DNA of 64,000 bases. Origin: an uncultured Alphaproteobacteria bacterium. GTDB taxonomy: Bacteria; Pseudomonadota; Alphaproteobacteria; Micropepsales; Micropepsaceae. The translations under genes were made by a program, and so were the position numbers. Numbering within the stretch: the stretch's first letter is position 1; every line of letters begins with the position of its first letter. The stretch is from positions 1 to 64,000 of the forward strand of contig CAILUV010000028.1 of assembly GCA_903837555.1 (NCBI GenBank). Direction: 5' to 3'. Of this stretch, positions 8,596 through 17,996 are shown in pieces. Under the pieces are notes generated by a model, which saw only the letters and a program-made list of their open reading frames with translations, was not told the origin of the DNA and searched no databases.

Positions 8596-10049
8596 CCGAA
8601 AAAAGCGAACATATCTGGGACGATGACGCGCTGCACGAGGAGTGCGGCGTGTTCGGCATTTTTGACCATGCCGATGCCGGGGCGCTGTCGGTTCTGGGGC
8701 TGCATTCACTGCAGCATCGCGGCCAGGAAGCGGCGGGCATTGTCTCGCACGACCAGGGTCAGTTCATTGCCGAACGTCACATGGGGCTGGTGGGCGACGC
8801 CTTCGGCCGCAATTCGCAGGCCGCCCGCAATCTGCGCGGCCGGTTCGCCATCGGCCACAACCGCTATTCCACCGCCGGCGGTTCCCGCGCCGCCAATATC
8901 CAGCCCATGTTTGCCGACCTGGCGGGCGGCGGGCTGGCGATTGCCCATAACGGCAACCTGACCAACGCCCACACGCTGCGCACCGAACTGGTGGCGCAGG
9001 GCGCGATCTTCCATTCCACCTCCGACACCGAGACGATCATCCACCTGACCGCGCGCAGCACCAAGCCGCGCATCGTGGAAAAGCTGATCGACGCGCTGCA
9101 CCAGGTGCAGGGCGCTTACTCGCTGGTGGCGCTGACCTCCAAGAAGCTGATCGGCGTGCGCGATCCCAACGGCGTGCGGCCGCTGGTGATGGGCCAGCTC
9201 GACGGCGCGTATATCTTTGCCAGCGAAACCTGCGCGCTGGACATCATCGGCGCGGAATATGTCCGCGACGTGAAGCCGGGTGAGATGATCGTGGTGGACA
9301 AGGACGGCGTCCACACGCATTTCCCCTTCAAGGCGCAGCAGTCGCGCTTTTGCATCTTCGAATACATCTATTTCGCCCGTCCGGATTCTACGCTGGAAGG
9401 GCGCAACGTCTACGAAGCGCGCAAGAATATCGGCGCGGTTCTGGCGCAGGAATCTCCTGCGGATGCCGACATGGTGATCCCGGTGCCCGACAGCGGCGTT
9501 CCCGCCGCGCTGGGCTTTGCCAATGAGTCCAAGATCCCGTTCGAGCTGGGCATCATCCGCAATCACTATGTCGGCCGCACCTTCATCGAGCCGTCGGATT
9601 CCATCCGCCATCTGGGCGTGCGCCTGAAGCACAACCCCAACCGCGCCAAGCTCAAGGGCAAGCGCGTGATCCTGGTGGACGATTCCATCGTGCGGGGCAC
9701 CACCTCCAAGAAGATCGTTGCCATGGTGCGCGATGCGGGCGCGTCGGAAGTGCACTTCCGCGTGTCTTCGCCGCCCACCACCCATTCGTGTTTCTACGGC
9801 GTCGATACGCCCAACACCGACGAACTGCTGGCCCACAAGATGGATGTGGAGCAGATGCGCCGCTTCATCGGCGCCGACAGCCTGGCCTTCATCTCCATGA
9901 ACGGTCTTTACCGCGCCATGGAGAAGCCGGAACGCAATGCCAAGGCGCCGGATTTCTGCGACGCCTGTTTTACCGGCGACTATCCCATCTCGCTGACCGA
10001 TCTGTCGGGCGGCACCAAGCAGCTCTCGTTCCTCGCGGACGTGGCCTGA
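8592..10049 (+). CDS. purF: Amidophosphoribosyltransferase PurF (4Fe-4S type)
   Basis: First committed step of purine synthesis: PRPP plus glutamine gives 5-phosphoribosylamine. The sequence ECGVFGIF puts the N-terminal nucleophile at Cys18 after a 17-residue propeptide. The PRPP loop VILVDDSIVRGTT is intact. The cysteines expected for the Bacillus-type iron-sulphur cluster are visible: RFCIFEYIYF, THSCFYG and the FCDACF pair near the C-terminus, so this is the propeptide/Fe-S class rather than the E. coli class. 485 residues, normal length. ATG overlaps the cvpA stop. Confidence 0.97.
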   Translation: MTEKSEHIWDDDALHEECGVFGIFDHADAGALSVLGLHSLQHRGQEAAGIVSHDQGQFIAERHMGLVGDAFGRNSQAARNLRGRFAIGHNRYSTAGGSRAANIQPMFADLAGGGLAIAHNGNLTNAHTLRTELVAQGAIFHSTSDTETIIHLTARSTKPRIVEKLIDALHQVQGAYSLVALTSKKLIGVRDPNGVRPLVMGQLDGAYIFASETCALDIIGAEYVRDVKPGEMIVVDKDGVHTHFPFKAQQSRFCIFEYIYFARPDSTLEGRNVYEARKNIGAVLAQESPADADMVIPVPDSGVPAALGFANESKIPFELGIIRNHYVGRTFIEPSDSIRHLGVRLKHNPNRAKLKGKRVILVDDSIVRGTTSKKIVAMVRDAGASEVHFRVSSPPTTHSCFYGVDTPNTDELLAHKMDVEQMRRFIGADSLAFISMNGLYRAMEKPERNAKAPDFCDACFTGDYPISLTDLSGGTKQLSFLADVA

Positions 10050-10059
10050 AGGACTTCCC

Positions 10060-10770
10060 ATGACCAAGGCAATGGCCGGGCGCACCGCGCTCATCACGGG
10101 TGCGTCGCGGGGCATTGGCCGCGCCGCGGCGCTGGCGCTGGCCGGCGCGGGCGCGCATGTCATTCTGGTGGCGCGCACCACAGGCGGGCTGGAAGAAACC
10201 GACGACGCCATCCAGAAGATCGGCGGCACCGCCACGCTGGTGCCTATGAACCTGCGCGACTTCGACGCCATCGACCGGTTGGGGGCTTCGATCTATGAGC
10301 GCTGGGGCAAGCTGGACGCGATGCTGGGCAATGCCGGCGTGCTGGGCACGCTGACCCCGCTGGCGCAGATCACGCCCAAGGGCTTCGCCGAGGTGATGGA
10401 AGTGAACGTCACTGCCAACTGGCGCTTGATCCGGTCCATGGATCCCTTGCTGCGCCAGTCCGATGCGGGCCGCGTGCTATTCGTCTCCAGCGGCGCGGCG
10501 AAAAAGCATACGCCCTATTGGGGCGCGTACGCGGTCAGCAAGGCCGCGCTGGAAATGCTGGCGCTGACCTATGCGGCGGAATGCCGTGAGACCAATCTGA
10601 AGGTCAATCTGCTGAACCCCGGCCCGATGCGCACCGCGATGCGGGCCAAGGCGATGCCGGGCGAAGACCCGGCGACCCTGCCGACGCCCGACGAGATCGC
10701 GCCGCAGATCGTCGAGATGCTGTCGCCGTCTTTCGGCGAGAGCGAGACCATCGCCAATTTCCGGCGATAG
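10060..10770 (+). CDS. Short-chain dehydrogenase/reductase
   Basis: NAD(P)-dependent oxidoreductase of the classical SDR family, 236 residues. The cofactor loop TGASRGIG lies near residue 13, GNAGVLG replaces the usual NNAG, and the catalytic Ser and YAVSK (Tyr-x-x-x-Lys) are present. It ends soon after the catalytic motif with a short C-terminus. It follows purF by 10 bases, and its stop directly abuts the der stop on the other strand. Substrate is unknown; the purF-SDR neighbourhood recurs in Alphaproteobacteria. Confidence 0.9.
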   Translation: MTKAMAGRTALITGASRGIGRAAALALAGAGAHVILVARTTGGLEETDDAIQKIGGTATLVPMNLRDFDAIDRLGASIYERWGKLDAMLGNAGVLGTLTPLAQITPKGFAEVMEVNVTANWRLIRSMDPLLRQSDAGRVLFVSSGAAKKHTPYWGAYAVSKAALEMLALTYAAECRETNLKVNLLNPGPMRTAMRAKAMPGEDPATLPTPDEIAPQIVEMLSPSFGESETIANFRR

Positions 10771-12201
10771 CTACTTTTTTGAGGCGTAGGGGTTCTTGCT
10801 GTTGCGCACCGAGAAGCGCAACGGCGTGCCTTTCAGGTCGAAATTGTCCCGCAAGCCATTCGTCAGATAGCGCAGGTACGCCTCGGGCAGCGCGTCGAGC
10901 TGGTTGCCGAACAGCGTGAAGCTGGGCGGCCGCGCCTTGCGCTGCGTCATGTAGCGGATGCGCACGCGGCGGCCCGAAATGGCGGGCGTGGCGTGGCGCT
11001 GCAGGGCGCCTTCCAGGAAACGGTTCAAGGTTGATGTCGAGATGCGCGTGTTCCAGGCCTTGTCGGCTTCGGTGACCGCTGCTTCCAGCCGGTCCAGGCC
11101 TTCGCCGGTGCGCGCGGAGGTGGCGACCAGCGGTGCGCCCGCCACCTGCGGCAACAGCCGGTCCAGCTTTTCGCGCATCCGTGAGATGCCGCCCGCCTTG
11201 TTTTCCAGCAGGTCCCATTTGTTGACGGCAAAGACGATGGCGCGGCCCTCGCGCGCGATCAGGTCGGCAATCGTCAGGTCCTGCTTCTCAAACGGCGCGT
11301 TGGCGTCGATCATCACGATGACGCAGTCGGCAAACCGGATGGCTTCCAGCGTGGAGGCCACCGACATTTCCTCCAGCGTCTCGCCCGCCACCCGCGCCTT
11401 CTTGCGCAGGCCTGCGGTGTCATGCAGCAGCACATCGCGCGTACCCGCTTTCCAGGGCGCGGTGATGGAGTCACGGGTCAGCCCGGCTTCAGGTCCCACC
11501 AGCGAGCGTTCCTCGCCCAGAAGATGGTTGAACAGGCTGGATTTGCCGACATTGGGCCGCCCCACCAGCGCCAGTCGCAGCGGACGATCAAGGTAGTTGA
11601 CGGTGATATCTTCCAGCGGCTCGTCGTCTTCGGAGAACTCGTCCTCGGGTTCTTCCTCGATCTCTTCGCTGTATTCTGCGTCCTCGTCGTCTTGCGCATC
11701 GTCGGCGGGCGCTTTTGGAAGCAGGTCTTCCAGCGCGGCGACAAGGTTTTCCATGCCCAGATTGTGCTCGGCGGAAATGCGGATCGGATCGCCCAGTCCC
11801 AGGCCATAGATTTCGGCCGGGGTCTCCACCCGGCCTTCGCACTTGTTGGCCGCCAGGATCACGGGCTTGCCCGACTTGCGCAGGGTCTGGGCGATGATCT
11901 GGTCGCCCGCCGTGATGCCCGCGCGGGCATCGATCAGGAATAGCAGCGCCTCGGCTTCCGCGATGGCGGTGATGGTCTGCTGGGTCATGCGGTAGGCGAC
12001 GCTGCCAGTGACGGCGTCTTCAAATCCGGCGGTGTCGATCAGGGTCAGTGCGATGCCTTCATACTCGGCATCCACCGCCTGGCGGTCGCGCGTCACGCCC
12101 GGCGTGTCATGCACGATGGCGGCGGTGCGCCCGGCGAGGCGGTTAAAGAGGCGGGACTTCCCCACATTGGGGCGTCCGACGATGGCGAGTTTTAACGGCA
12201 T
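10771..12201 (-). CDS. der: Ribosome biogenesis GTPase Der (EngA)
   Basis: Tandem GTPase needed for 50S subunit maturation. The 476-residue protein has two G domains, each starting GRPNVGKS (near residues 8 and 213), with DTPG/DTAG switch motifs and NKC/NKWD specificity motifs, then a KH-like C-terminal domain (RIRYMTQ, PPSFTLFGN). The linker between the G domains, about residues 167-200, is very acidic (DDEDAEYSEEIEEEPEDEF). It is downstream of bamB and yfgM on the same strand, the order also seen in E. coli. Confidence 0.97.
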   Translation of the reverse strand: MPLKLAIVGRPNVGKSRLFNRLAGRTAAIVHDTPGVTRDRQAVDAEYEGIALTLIDTAGFEDAVTGSVAYRMTQQTITAIAEAEALLFLIDARAGITAGDQIIAQTLRKSGKPVILAANKCEGRVETPAEIYGLGLGDPIRISAEHNLGMENLVAALEDLLPKAPADDAQDDEDAEYSEEIEEEPEDEFSEDDEPLEDITVNYLDRPLRLALVGRPNVGKSSLFNHLLGEERSLVGPEAGLTRDSITAPWKAGTRDVLLHDTAGLRKKARVAGETLEEMSVASTLEAIRFADCVIVMIDANAPFEKQDLTIADLIAREGRAIVFAVNKWDLLENKAGGISRMREKLDRLLPQVAGAPLVATSARTGEGLDRLEAAVTEADKAWNTRISTSTLNRFLEGALQRHATPAISGRRVRIRYMTQRKARPPSFTLFGNQLDALPEAYLRYLTNGLRDNFDLKGTPLRFSVRNSKNPYASKK

Positions 12202-12209
12202 GGATCATC

Positions 12210-13610
12210 TTACCGCAGCGCGACGAGTTCGGCGGAAGCGGTATAGATATACATCGTGCCGTCGGCCACCACCGGCGCGATGGTGGTGCCGTCGGGAATC
12301 TCCACCCGGCCCACCAGCTTGCCGTCATAGGGCGACAGCGCCTGGGCATAGCCATTGGACGAAACCAGGATCAGCTTGTCCGACACCAGAACCGGGCCGG
12401 CCCACAGGATGGGGTCTTTCTTCTTTTCCTGGTCTTCGTACTGCGGCATCTGGTGAATCCACCGCACCTTGCCTTCCTTGCGGGTCAGGCACAGCAGGCG
12501 GGAATTGTTGTCCAGCACATAGACATACTCGCCCGCCGCCCAGGGGGTCTGGATGCCGCCGATGTCGCGCGACCACATGCGGTCGCCGGTGTTCATGCTG
12601 AAGGCGGCCATCAGGCCCGACTGGGCGACGGCATAGACCACGCCGCGGTCGATCACCGGTCGGCCCGCGATATCGTCCAGTTGCGACAGCGCGGTGACCT
12701 GGCCGGTGCGTGACAGCACATCGCTCCAGCCGACCTGGCCGTTCTGGATGCGCAGCGCGAACAGCTCGCCCGACGTGTAGGGCACGATCACGGTTTCGCC
12801 CGAGATGGCCGCATTGGTCGAAGCCAGGATGCCGGCGGCTTCGGTGATGCCCTGGTGATCCCAGAGCTGGCGGCCGTCATCCTCGGCCAGCGCGTAGAAA
12901 TGATTGTCGTGGGTGGAGAAGAAAATGCGCCCCGCCGTTACCACCGGTGCATTGACGATGGGCATGCGCATGTCCTTGCGCCAGATTTCCTTGCCCGTCT
13001 TGGCGTCCATGCAGATCACCACGCCAAAGCCGCTGGTGACGAAGATGCGGCCATTGGAATAGGCGACGCCGCCGCCCATGCCCTGGCTCGGATCGATGGT
13101 GTTGGCCTTGCCCAGGATGCCCCACATGGTCGGCCAGTCGGTGCCATCGCGCGGCGCCAGTTTCTTGTCCCAGGCGGGACGGCCATCGCTGGCGCGGAAG
13201 GCGAAGACATGCGCTTCGGAATCCAGCACGAACACCATGCCGCCGCCGACCACCGGCGATGACGTGAGAGCGGACGCGGAATCGGTGCCCTTGCCGGCAC
13301 TCTGCGTCCAGATTTCGCGCAGGCGGCCCGGCGCGGCCAGGTGATACATGGCGTTGGCGGCATAACCGCCGGGCAGGGGCCATTCGGCATTGCGATAGGG
13401 CGGCGGCAGCAGAACCGGCGTCTTGGCCAGTTCGGGATCGGGCTTCAGCGCTTCGTCCAGCGACATCACCGGAATGCGCACGCCGCGCAGGTTCGACTTC
13501 TTGCCGCTGGAGGTGAACCAGCTGCTGACTTCATCGGTCACGGCGCATCCCTGCAGCAGCAGCGAGGCTGCCGCGACGACGAGTGCGAAACGGGCTGCGC
13601 GGATATTCAT
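12210..13610 (-). CDS. bamB: BamB-like outer membrane assembly lipoprotein (PQQ-type beta-propeller)
   Basis: Lipoprotein component of the BAM complex that folds outer membrane proteins. Residues 1-22 are a lipoprotein signal ending in the lipobox LLQGC (Cys22). The rest, to residue 466, contains repeated beta-propeller units with W-x-x-D/G patterns such as GRPAWDKKL, GKEIWRKDM, GRQLWDHQ and DRMWSRDI. It is longer than E. coli BamB (about 390). Context yfgM-bamB-der supports the assignment. The ATG shares one base with the upstream stop (TAATG). Confidence 0.9.
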   Translation of the reverse strand: MNIRAARFALVVAAASLLLQGCAVTDEVSSWFTSSGKKSNLRGVRIPVMSLDEALKPDPELAKTPVLLPPPYRNAEWPLPGGYAANAMYHLAAPGRLREIWTQSAGKGTDSASALTSSPVVGGGMVFVLDSEAHVFAFRASDGRPAWDKKLAPRDGTDWPTMWGILGKANTIDPSQGMGGGVAYSNGRIFVTSGFGVVICMDAKTGKEIWRKDMRMPIVNAPVVTAGRIFFSTHDNHFYALAEDDGRQLWDHQGITEAAGILASTNAAISGETVIVPYTSGELFALRIQNGQVGWSDVLSRTGQVTALSQLDDIAGRPVIDRGVVYAVAQSGLMAAFSMNTGDRMWSRDIGGIQTPWAAGEYVYVLDNNSRLLCLTRKEGKVRWIHQMPQYEDQEKKKDPILWAGPVLVSDKLILVSSNGYAQALSPYDGKLVGRVEIPDGTTIAPVVADGTMYIYTASAELVALR

Positions 13611-14350
13611 TATTGCGCCGGCGTGGCGGGCGCGGCGCCCGCGGTGGCAGGATCAACGGCCGCGGTCGGCGGCGGGGGCACAACCACGTCGGGCGGCACG
13701 GTGCCGAAATTGACGGCGCCGCCATTCTTCAGATAGTCGGTCATCGCCCTGGCGCGGGCGCGCAAGCCGTCCGGCGCTTCGGTGTTGGTGGACAGCGCCG
13801 CGTACTTGGTCTGCGCGGCCTTCAGGTCCATCGCCTTGTAGTCGGCGAAGGCCAAAATCTCGGTCGCGTTCTCGCGCCAGGGATTGCCCGGCTGGTCCAG
13901 CGGCTTGAGCAGGTCGGCGAGTTCTGTCCGGGTCGCGGTTTCGGCCATCGCCCAGCCGGCGCGCAGGCGCGCCACCGAACCGACCGGACCTTTGTCGCTG
14001 TCGGCGATCTCACGATAGATTTCGATCGCTTCCTTGCGCTGGCCGGCGGCGAACATGGCGCTGGCCTGGCTGAGACGCGCGAGCGGGCTATAGGCGTTGC
14101 CCTTGGACAGATCGACGAACGCATTCGCTGCCTGCTGCGGATTGGTGATGCGCTGCGCGGCGATATACTGGGCGGAGATGGCCTCGGTCTTCTGGCGCTC
14201 GAAATGCAGCCAGACCTGCCAGGCGCCGAGACCGACGAAAAACAGAACACCGGCGGCAATGATGTAGGTGCCGTAGCGCGCCCAGATTCTCTGGGCCTTT
14301 TCGCGCCGGACGTCTTCTTCGACTTCGCGGAAGATATCACTCACAGTCAA
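13610..14350 (-). CDS. YfgM-like membrane-anchored TPR protein
   Basis: Predicted inner-membrane protein with a cytosolic basic N-terminus (REVEEDVRREKAQRIWARYG), one helix at about residues 28-48, and a periplasmic TPR-like helical domain (AQYIAAQR, AFVDLSKG, ARLSQASAMFAAG). YfgM family members associate with SecYEG and PpiD and are thought to hand over secreted proteins. A Pro/Ala/Thr-rich tail closes the 246-residue chain. It is directly upstream of bamB and translationally coupled to it. Confidence 0.85.
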   Translation of the reverse strand: MTVSDIFREVEEDVRREKAQRIWARYGTYIIAAGVLFFVGLGAWQVWLHFERQKTEAISAQYIAAQRITNPQQAANAFVDLSKGNAYSPLARLSQASAMFAAGQRKEAIEIYREIADSDKGPVGSVARLRAGWAMAETATRTELADLLKPLDQPGNPWRENATEILAFADYKAMDLKAAQTKYAALSTNTEAPDGLRARARAMTDYLKNGGAVNFGTVPPDVVVPPPPTAAVDPATAGAAPATPAQ

Positions 14351-14422
14351 AAACCTTTCCGGCGCGGGGCAGCTTTGGCCGAAGCCCTTGAGAAGGCGTG
14401 TTAATTAGCCCGCGCGAGGCTG

Positions 14423-14437
14423 CCGCGCAATGCGCGG
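14423..14437. repeat. Short GC-rich hairpin between panB and yfgM-like gene
   Basis: CCGCGC-AAT-GCGCGG forms a 6-bp stem in the 118-base gap between the panB stop and the yfgM-like start on the - strand. No T-tract follows, so it is not a classical terminator. The same bases contain a weak candidate promoter for the der operon on the - strand. Confidence 0.3.
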
Positions 14438-14468
14438 AACGGTAACAAATTCCGCCGCAATGCCGCTT

Positions 14469-15293
14469 TTACTGCGCTTTTTTCATCGGGTAGACATTTT
14501 CCACCCCCGGGAAGCGCCTATCGCGCACATCCTGCGCGTAAGCCTCCACAGCCGCCTCGATGGCCGGGCCCAACTGGGCGTACTGGCGCACGAATTTGGG
14601 CGGGTTGGGGTTCAGGCCCAGCATGTCTTCCATCACCAGAACCTGGCCGTCACATGCCGCGCTGGCGCCAATGCCGATGGTGGGAATGGCGATCAGTCCG
14701 GTGATGCGCGCGGCCAGAGGTTCGGCCATGCCCTCCAGCACCACGGCAAAGGCGCCGGCATCGGCGACGGCTTTGGCGTCCGCTTCCAGCGCCGGCCATT
14801 CGGCTTCGGTCCGGCCGGTGGTGCGGAAGCCGCCCTGGATGTTGACCATCTGCGGGGTGAGGCCGATATGGGCCATGACGGGAATGCCGCGCTGGGTCAG
14901 GTATTGGATCGTCTCGGCCATGCGCGCGCCGCCTTCCAGTTTGACGGCGGTTGCGCCGGTTTCCTGGATGATGCGGGCGGCATTGCGGAACGCCACTGCG
15001 GGGCTTTCTTCGTAGGAGCCGAACGGCATGTCCACCGTGACCAGCGCGCGGGACGAGCCGCGCATGACCGCCTTGGCGTGGGTGATCATCATGTCCAGCG
15101 TCACGCCCAGCGTGCTTTCCAGCCCGTGCATCACCATGCCCAGACTGTCGCCGACGAGAATGAGGTCGACATGTTTGTCGAGCAGCTTGGCGGTGTGCGC
15201 GTGATAGCAGGTGAGACAGACAACCGGCTTGGCGCCCTTGTGGGCGCGGATCTCCGGCACCGTGACGCGCTTGATCTGGGTCTGCATCGACAT
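14469..15293 (-). CDS. panB: 3-methyl-2-oxobutanoate hydroxymethyltransferase (ketopantoate hydroxymethyltransferase)
   Basis: First step of pantothenate synthesis: adds a hydroxymethyl group from methylene-THF to alpha-ketoisovalerate. Key family segments are [27 protein letters not shown] (metal-binding Asp) and KLEGGARM with [10 protein letters not shown]. The start at 15293 (274 residues) is chosen because GGAGA lies 8 bases upstream and this is where PanB proteins normally begin; the frame extends to 15389 but those residues look non-coding. panC is not adjacent. Confidence 0.95.
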   Translation of the reverse strand: MSMQTQIKRVTVPEIRAHKGAKPVVCLTCYHAHTAKLLDKHVDLILVGDSLGMVMHGLESTLGVTLDMMITHAKAVMRGSSRALVTVDMPFGSYEESPAVAFRNAARIIQETGATAVKLEGGARMAETIQYLTQRGIPVMAHIGLTPQMVNIQGGFRTTGRTEAEWPALEADAKAVADAGAFAVVLEGMAEPLAARITGLIAIPTIGIGASAACDGQVLVMEDMLGLNPNPPKFVRQYAQLGPAIEAAVEAYAQDVRDRRFPGVENVYPMKKAQ

Positions 15294-15400
15294 GAGGCCG
15301 TCTCCACTGGACGCACGATCATACCCTAGCCGGGGATCGGCGGATAATTGTGGCAGCCCTGCTTGATGCACATGGCCCTTGACCCTCACAACAAGGGTTG

Positions 15401-15424
15401 ATAGTTAAGTACATGATTAACTAT
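15401..15424. promoter_or_regulatory. Perfect palindrome over the ArsR start codon, candidate auto-operator
   Basis: ATAGTTAA (15401-15408) and TTAACTAT (15417-15424) are exact inverted repeats separated by GTACATGA, which holds the ATG of the ArsR gene. ArsR/SmtB dimers typically bind such 12-2-12-like or shorter AT-rich palindromes near their own start. A second, weaker repeat ACCCT-N7-AGGGT lies at 15382-15398. Role as operator is inferred; the symmetry is seen directly. Confidence 0.55.
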
Positions 15425-15748
15425 AAACTGGACCGCAGCTTTGCCGCCCTGGCCGACCCCACCCGCCGGGCCATGGTCGAGCGGCTGGCGATGGGGCCCG
15501 CCACGGTCAAAGAACTGGCGGCCCCGCTGCCCATGTCGCTTCCCGCCGTCATGCTGCACCTCAAGGTGCTGGAGGCCAGCGGGCTGGTGACAAGCGAAAA
15601 GCAGGGCCGGGTGCGGACCTGCCGCATCGATCCGCACTGCCTGTCCCAGGTCGAACTCTGGGTCAGCGAAAGACGCGCGATGTGGGAACGCAAACTCGAT
15701 CGCCTGGGCGCCTTTCTCGACGCCACCAAACCCGACAACGAACCGTAG
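15413..15748 (+). CDS. ArsR/SmtB-family winged-helix transcriptional regulator
   Basis: Small DNA-binding repressor, 111 residues from ATG 15413. It opens with LDRSFAALADPTRRAMVERL, followed by the recognition helix region PMSLPAVMLHLKVLEASGLV and the wing SEKQGRVRTCRI, all typical of the ArsR group that accompanies AHSA1 genes. No metal-binding ELCVCDL motif is seen, so a metal sensor role is unlikely. A TTG at 15398 is in frame but less likely. The next gene, 11 bases downstream, is an AHSA1 protein, a common pairing. Confidence 0.9.
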   Translation: MINYKLDRSFAALADPTRRAMVERLAMGPATVKELAAPLPMSLPAVMLHLKVLEASGLVTSEKQGRVRTCRIDPHCLSQVELWVSERRAMWERKLDRLGAFLDATKPDNEP

Positions 15749-15759
15749 AAAGGACCGCC

Positions 15760-16227
15760 ATGTCACGCTCCGTCACCCATGCCAGCTTCACCATCACGCG
15801 GCGCTGGAACGCGTCGCCCGCGCGCGTTTTCGCGGCCTTCGCCGATCAGAAGATGAAAGACGTCTGGTTCAATGGCGGGCCGGACTGCGAGATCGTGTCG
15901 CGCAGCTTCGACTTTCGCGAAGGCGGCAAGGAACACGAGGCGGGCCGCTGGTCGAACGGCGTGGTGTCGAAATTCGACTGCATCTATCTGGATATCGTGC
16001 CCCCCACCAATGAAGCAGGGCGCATCATCTACAGCTATGTAATGCATCTCGATGACCGCAAGATTTCGGTGTCGCAGGCTGCGATCGAACTGATCCCCGA
16101 TGGTGACGGCACCAAGTTCCTCCTTACCGAGTATGGCGATTATCTCGACGGCTATGACGATGCCGGGGGCCGCGAGCAGGGTACCAACCTTCTGATCGAT
16201 GCGCTGGCAAAGTATCTGGGCGGCTGA
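15760..16227 (+). CDS. SRPBCC/AHSA1-domain protein
   Basis: A 155-residue protein of the START/Bet v1-like fold. The N-terminus ITRRWNASPARVFAAFAD and the later FDFREGGKEHEAGRW are characteristic of AHSA1 proteins encoded beside ArsR regulators. The biochemical role of this group is poorly defined; hydrophobic ligand binding is the usual suggestion. The start is set by AAAGGA just upstream of ATG 15760. It is cotranscribed with the ArsR gene and a SnoaL-like gene 2 bases downstream. Confidence 0.88.
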   Translation: MSRSVTHASFTITRRWNASPARVFAAFADQKMKDVWFNGGPDCEIVSRSFDFREGGKEHEAGRWSNGVVSKFDCIYLDIVPPTNEAGRIIYSYVMHLDDRKISVSQAAIELIPDGDGTKFLLTEYGDYLDGYDDAGGREQGTNLLIDALAKYLGG

Positions 16228-16229
16228 CC

Positions 16230-16622
16230 ATGGACCTGAGAGACATCGCCAGGCGTTATTACCGCGCCTTTGAAAATCACGACCGCAGCTTCATCGAGAA
16301 CAATCTGGCCGACGGCTTCACCTTCACCAGTCCTTTTGATGACCATATCGGACGGGAAGAATTTTTCCGCCGCTGCTGGCCCGCGGCGCCCCTGCATCGC
16401 AAGTTCGATTTCGCGGCCGTGATGCAGGATGGCGAGAAGGTGTTCGTCGCCTATGACGCGCATATGCGCATCCCCAACGCCACCCATCCCGAATCGCGTT
16501 TCCGCAACGCCGAGCTGCTGACGTTTGACGGCGCAAAGCTGAAATCGGTAGAGGTTTTCTTCGGCGACCCACCAGGCGGGCTGACAAAAGGCGAATTCGC
16601 CGCCCAGTCCGGGGCGGGATAA
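16230..16622 (+). CDS. SnoaL-like/NTF2-fold protein
   Basis: A 130-residue protein with the SnoaL-like pattern: an N-terminal helix (DIARRYYRAFENHD), FTFTSPFDDHIGREEFFRRCWP, and a beta-rich C-terminal half ending KLKSVEVFFGDP. NTF2-fold proteins of this type are either small enzymes or ligand-binding proteins; the function here cannot be told. It is the third gene of the ArsR-AHSA1 set. Confidence 0.8.
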   Translation: MDLRDIARRYYRAFENHDRSFIENNLADGFTFTSPFDDHIGREEFFRRCWPAAPLHRKFDFAAVMQDGEKVFVAYDAHMRIPNATHPESRFRNAELLTFDGAKLKSVEVFFGDPPGGLTKGEFAAQSGAG

Positions 16623-16700
16623 AAAGCCCCCAAACCAGCCGATCCATGCCATACTGCCGCCTCGCAACACCGCCGCACGGCTCGGAGACGCTTTTACCCC

Positions 16701-17996
16701 ATGTTGGCCATTGAGATTGCGGCGGTTGGCTTTCTGATCGTCGTGAATGGTCTGTTGGCCATGTCCGAGATGGCTATCGTCTCGTCGCGCATTGGTCGTT
16801 TAAAGGCATTGGCCGAGCAGGAAGTCACCGGCGCGCGCCGCGCCTTGATGCTGGCGTCCGACCCGGGCCGTTTTCTCTCCTCCGTGCAGATCGGCATCAC
16901 GCTGGTGGGCGTGCTGTCGGGCGCTTTTTCCGGCGCCACGCTGGGCCAGCGTTTTTCCGGCTGGCTGATGCTGCAGGGCCTGTCCGCCGATGCCGCCGAT
17001 GCGGTGGGCGTGGGCCTGGTGGTGGTGGCGATCACTTATGCATCCCTGATCGTGGGCGAACTGGTGCCCAAGCAGATCGCCCTGCGCAATCCCGAAGGCG
17101 TGGCGGTGCGTGTCGCCCCCGCCATGGTGCTGGTGGCCAAGGTGACATGGCCGCTGGTCTGGCTGCTCGACATGTCCGGGCGGCTGGTGCTGAAGGTGCT
17201 GGGCCAGAAGGGCGTGCGCCAGGATCAGGTGACGGAAGAGGAAATCCGCAGCCTGGTCGCGGAAGCCGAAAGCTCCGGCGTGCTGGAGCCGGGCGAAAAG
17301 GAAATGATCGCCGGCGTCCTCAAACTGGGCGACCGCAACGTCAAGGTGGTGATGACGCCGCGCCATGATGTGGATTCGCTCAACCTGGAGGATGACGAAG
17401 AGGCGATCAGGGCGGGGCTGCGCGCCAGCCAGCATTCACGGCTACCGGTCTATGATGCCAGCGGGGACGTGGTGGGTGTGGTGCAGGCCAAGGAACTGCT
17501 GGCCGCCTATCTGGCCGGAAACATTCCCCATATCCGCGACTTCATCCGCCATGCGCCGGTAATCCCGGACAGCGCCGACGCGCGCGACGTGATTTTCGCG
17601 CTCAAGGATTCGCCCATTCACATGGGCCTGGTGCATGACGAGTACGGCCACTTCCGCGGCCTGGTCACCACCGCCGACATACTGGGTTCCATCGTCGGCG
17701 AATTCTCGACCGAGGACGGTCCGCAGGAGCTGCCGGTGGTGCGCCGCGACGACGGCTCGCTGCTGCTGGCAGGCTGGATGCCGCTGGACGATTTGCTGGA
17801 AGTCACCGGCATCCGCCTGGGCGAAACCAACGTGCACACCGCGGCCGGTTTCGTGATCCAGGGTTTCGGCCGTCTGCCCAATGTGGGCGAAAGCTTCGAG
17901 ACGCAGGGCTGGCGCTTTGAAGTGCTGGATCTGGATGGCCGCCGCGTCGACAAGGTGCTGGCCACCCGCCTCAGCGGCAAGCGGCGTCAGCGCTGA
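16701..17996 (+). CDS. CNNM/CorC-type membrane protein with CBS pair (hemolysin family)
   Basis: 431-residue inner-membrane protein of the DUF21/CBS/CorC_HlyC family, linked to magnesium or cobalt transport. Residues 1-190 carry the DUF21 domain (LLAMSEMAIVSSRIGRLKAL, PKQIALRNPE). Two CBS motifs follow (VMTPRHDVDSL and VHDEYGHFRGLVTTADILGSIVGE), and the C-terminal CorC_HlyC transporter-associated domain ends the chain. The annotation 'hemolysin' for this family is historical. It stands alone and ends at the bidirectional terminator. Confidence 0.92.
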   Translation: MLAIEIAAVGFLIVVNGLLAMSEMAIVSSRIGRLKALAEQEVTGARRALMLASDPGRFLSSVQIGITLVGVLSGAFSGATLGQRFSGWLMLQGLSADAADAVGVGLVVVAITYASLIVGELVPKQIALRNPEGVAVRVAPAMVLVAKVTWPLVWLLDMSGRLVLKVLGQKGVRQDQVTEEEIRSLVAEAESSGVLEPGEKEMIAGVLKLGDRNVKVVMTPRHDVDSLNLEDDEEAIRAGLRASQHSRLPVYDASGDVVGVVQAKELLAAYLAGNIPHIRDFIRHAPVIPDSADARDVIFALKDSPIHMGLVHDEYGHFRGLVTTADILGSIVGEFSTEDGPQELPVVRRDDGSLLLAGWMPLDDLLEVTGIRLGETNVHTAAGFVIQGFGRLPNVGESFETQGWRFEVLDLDGRRVDKVLATRLSGKRRQR

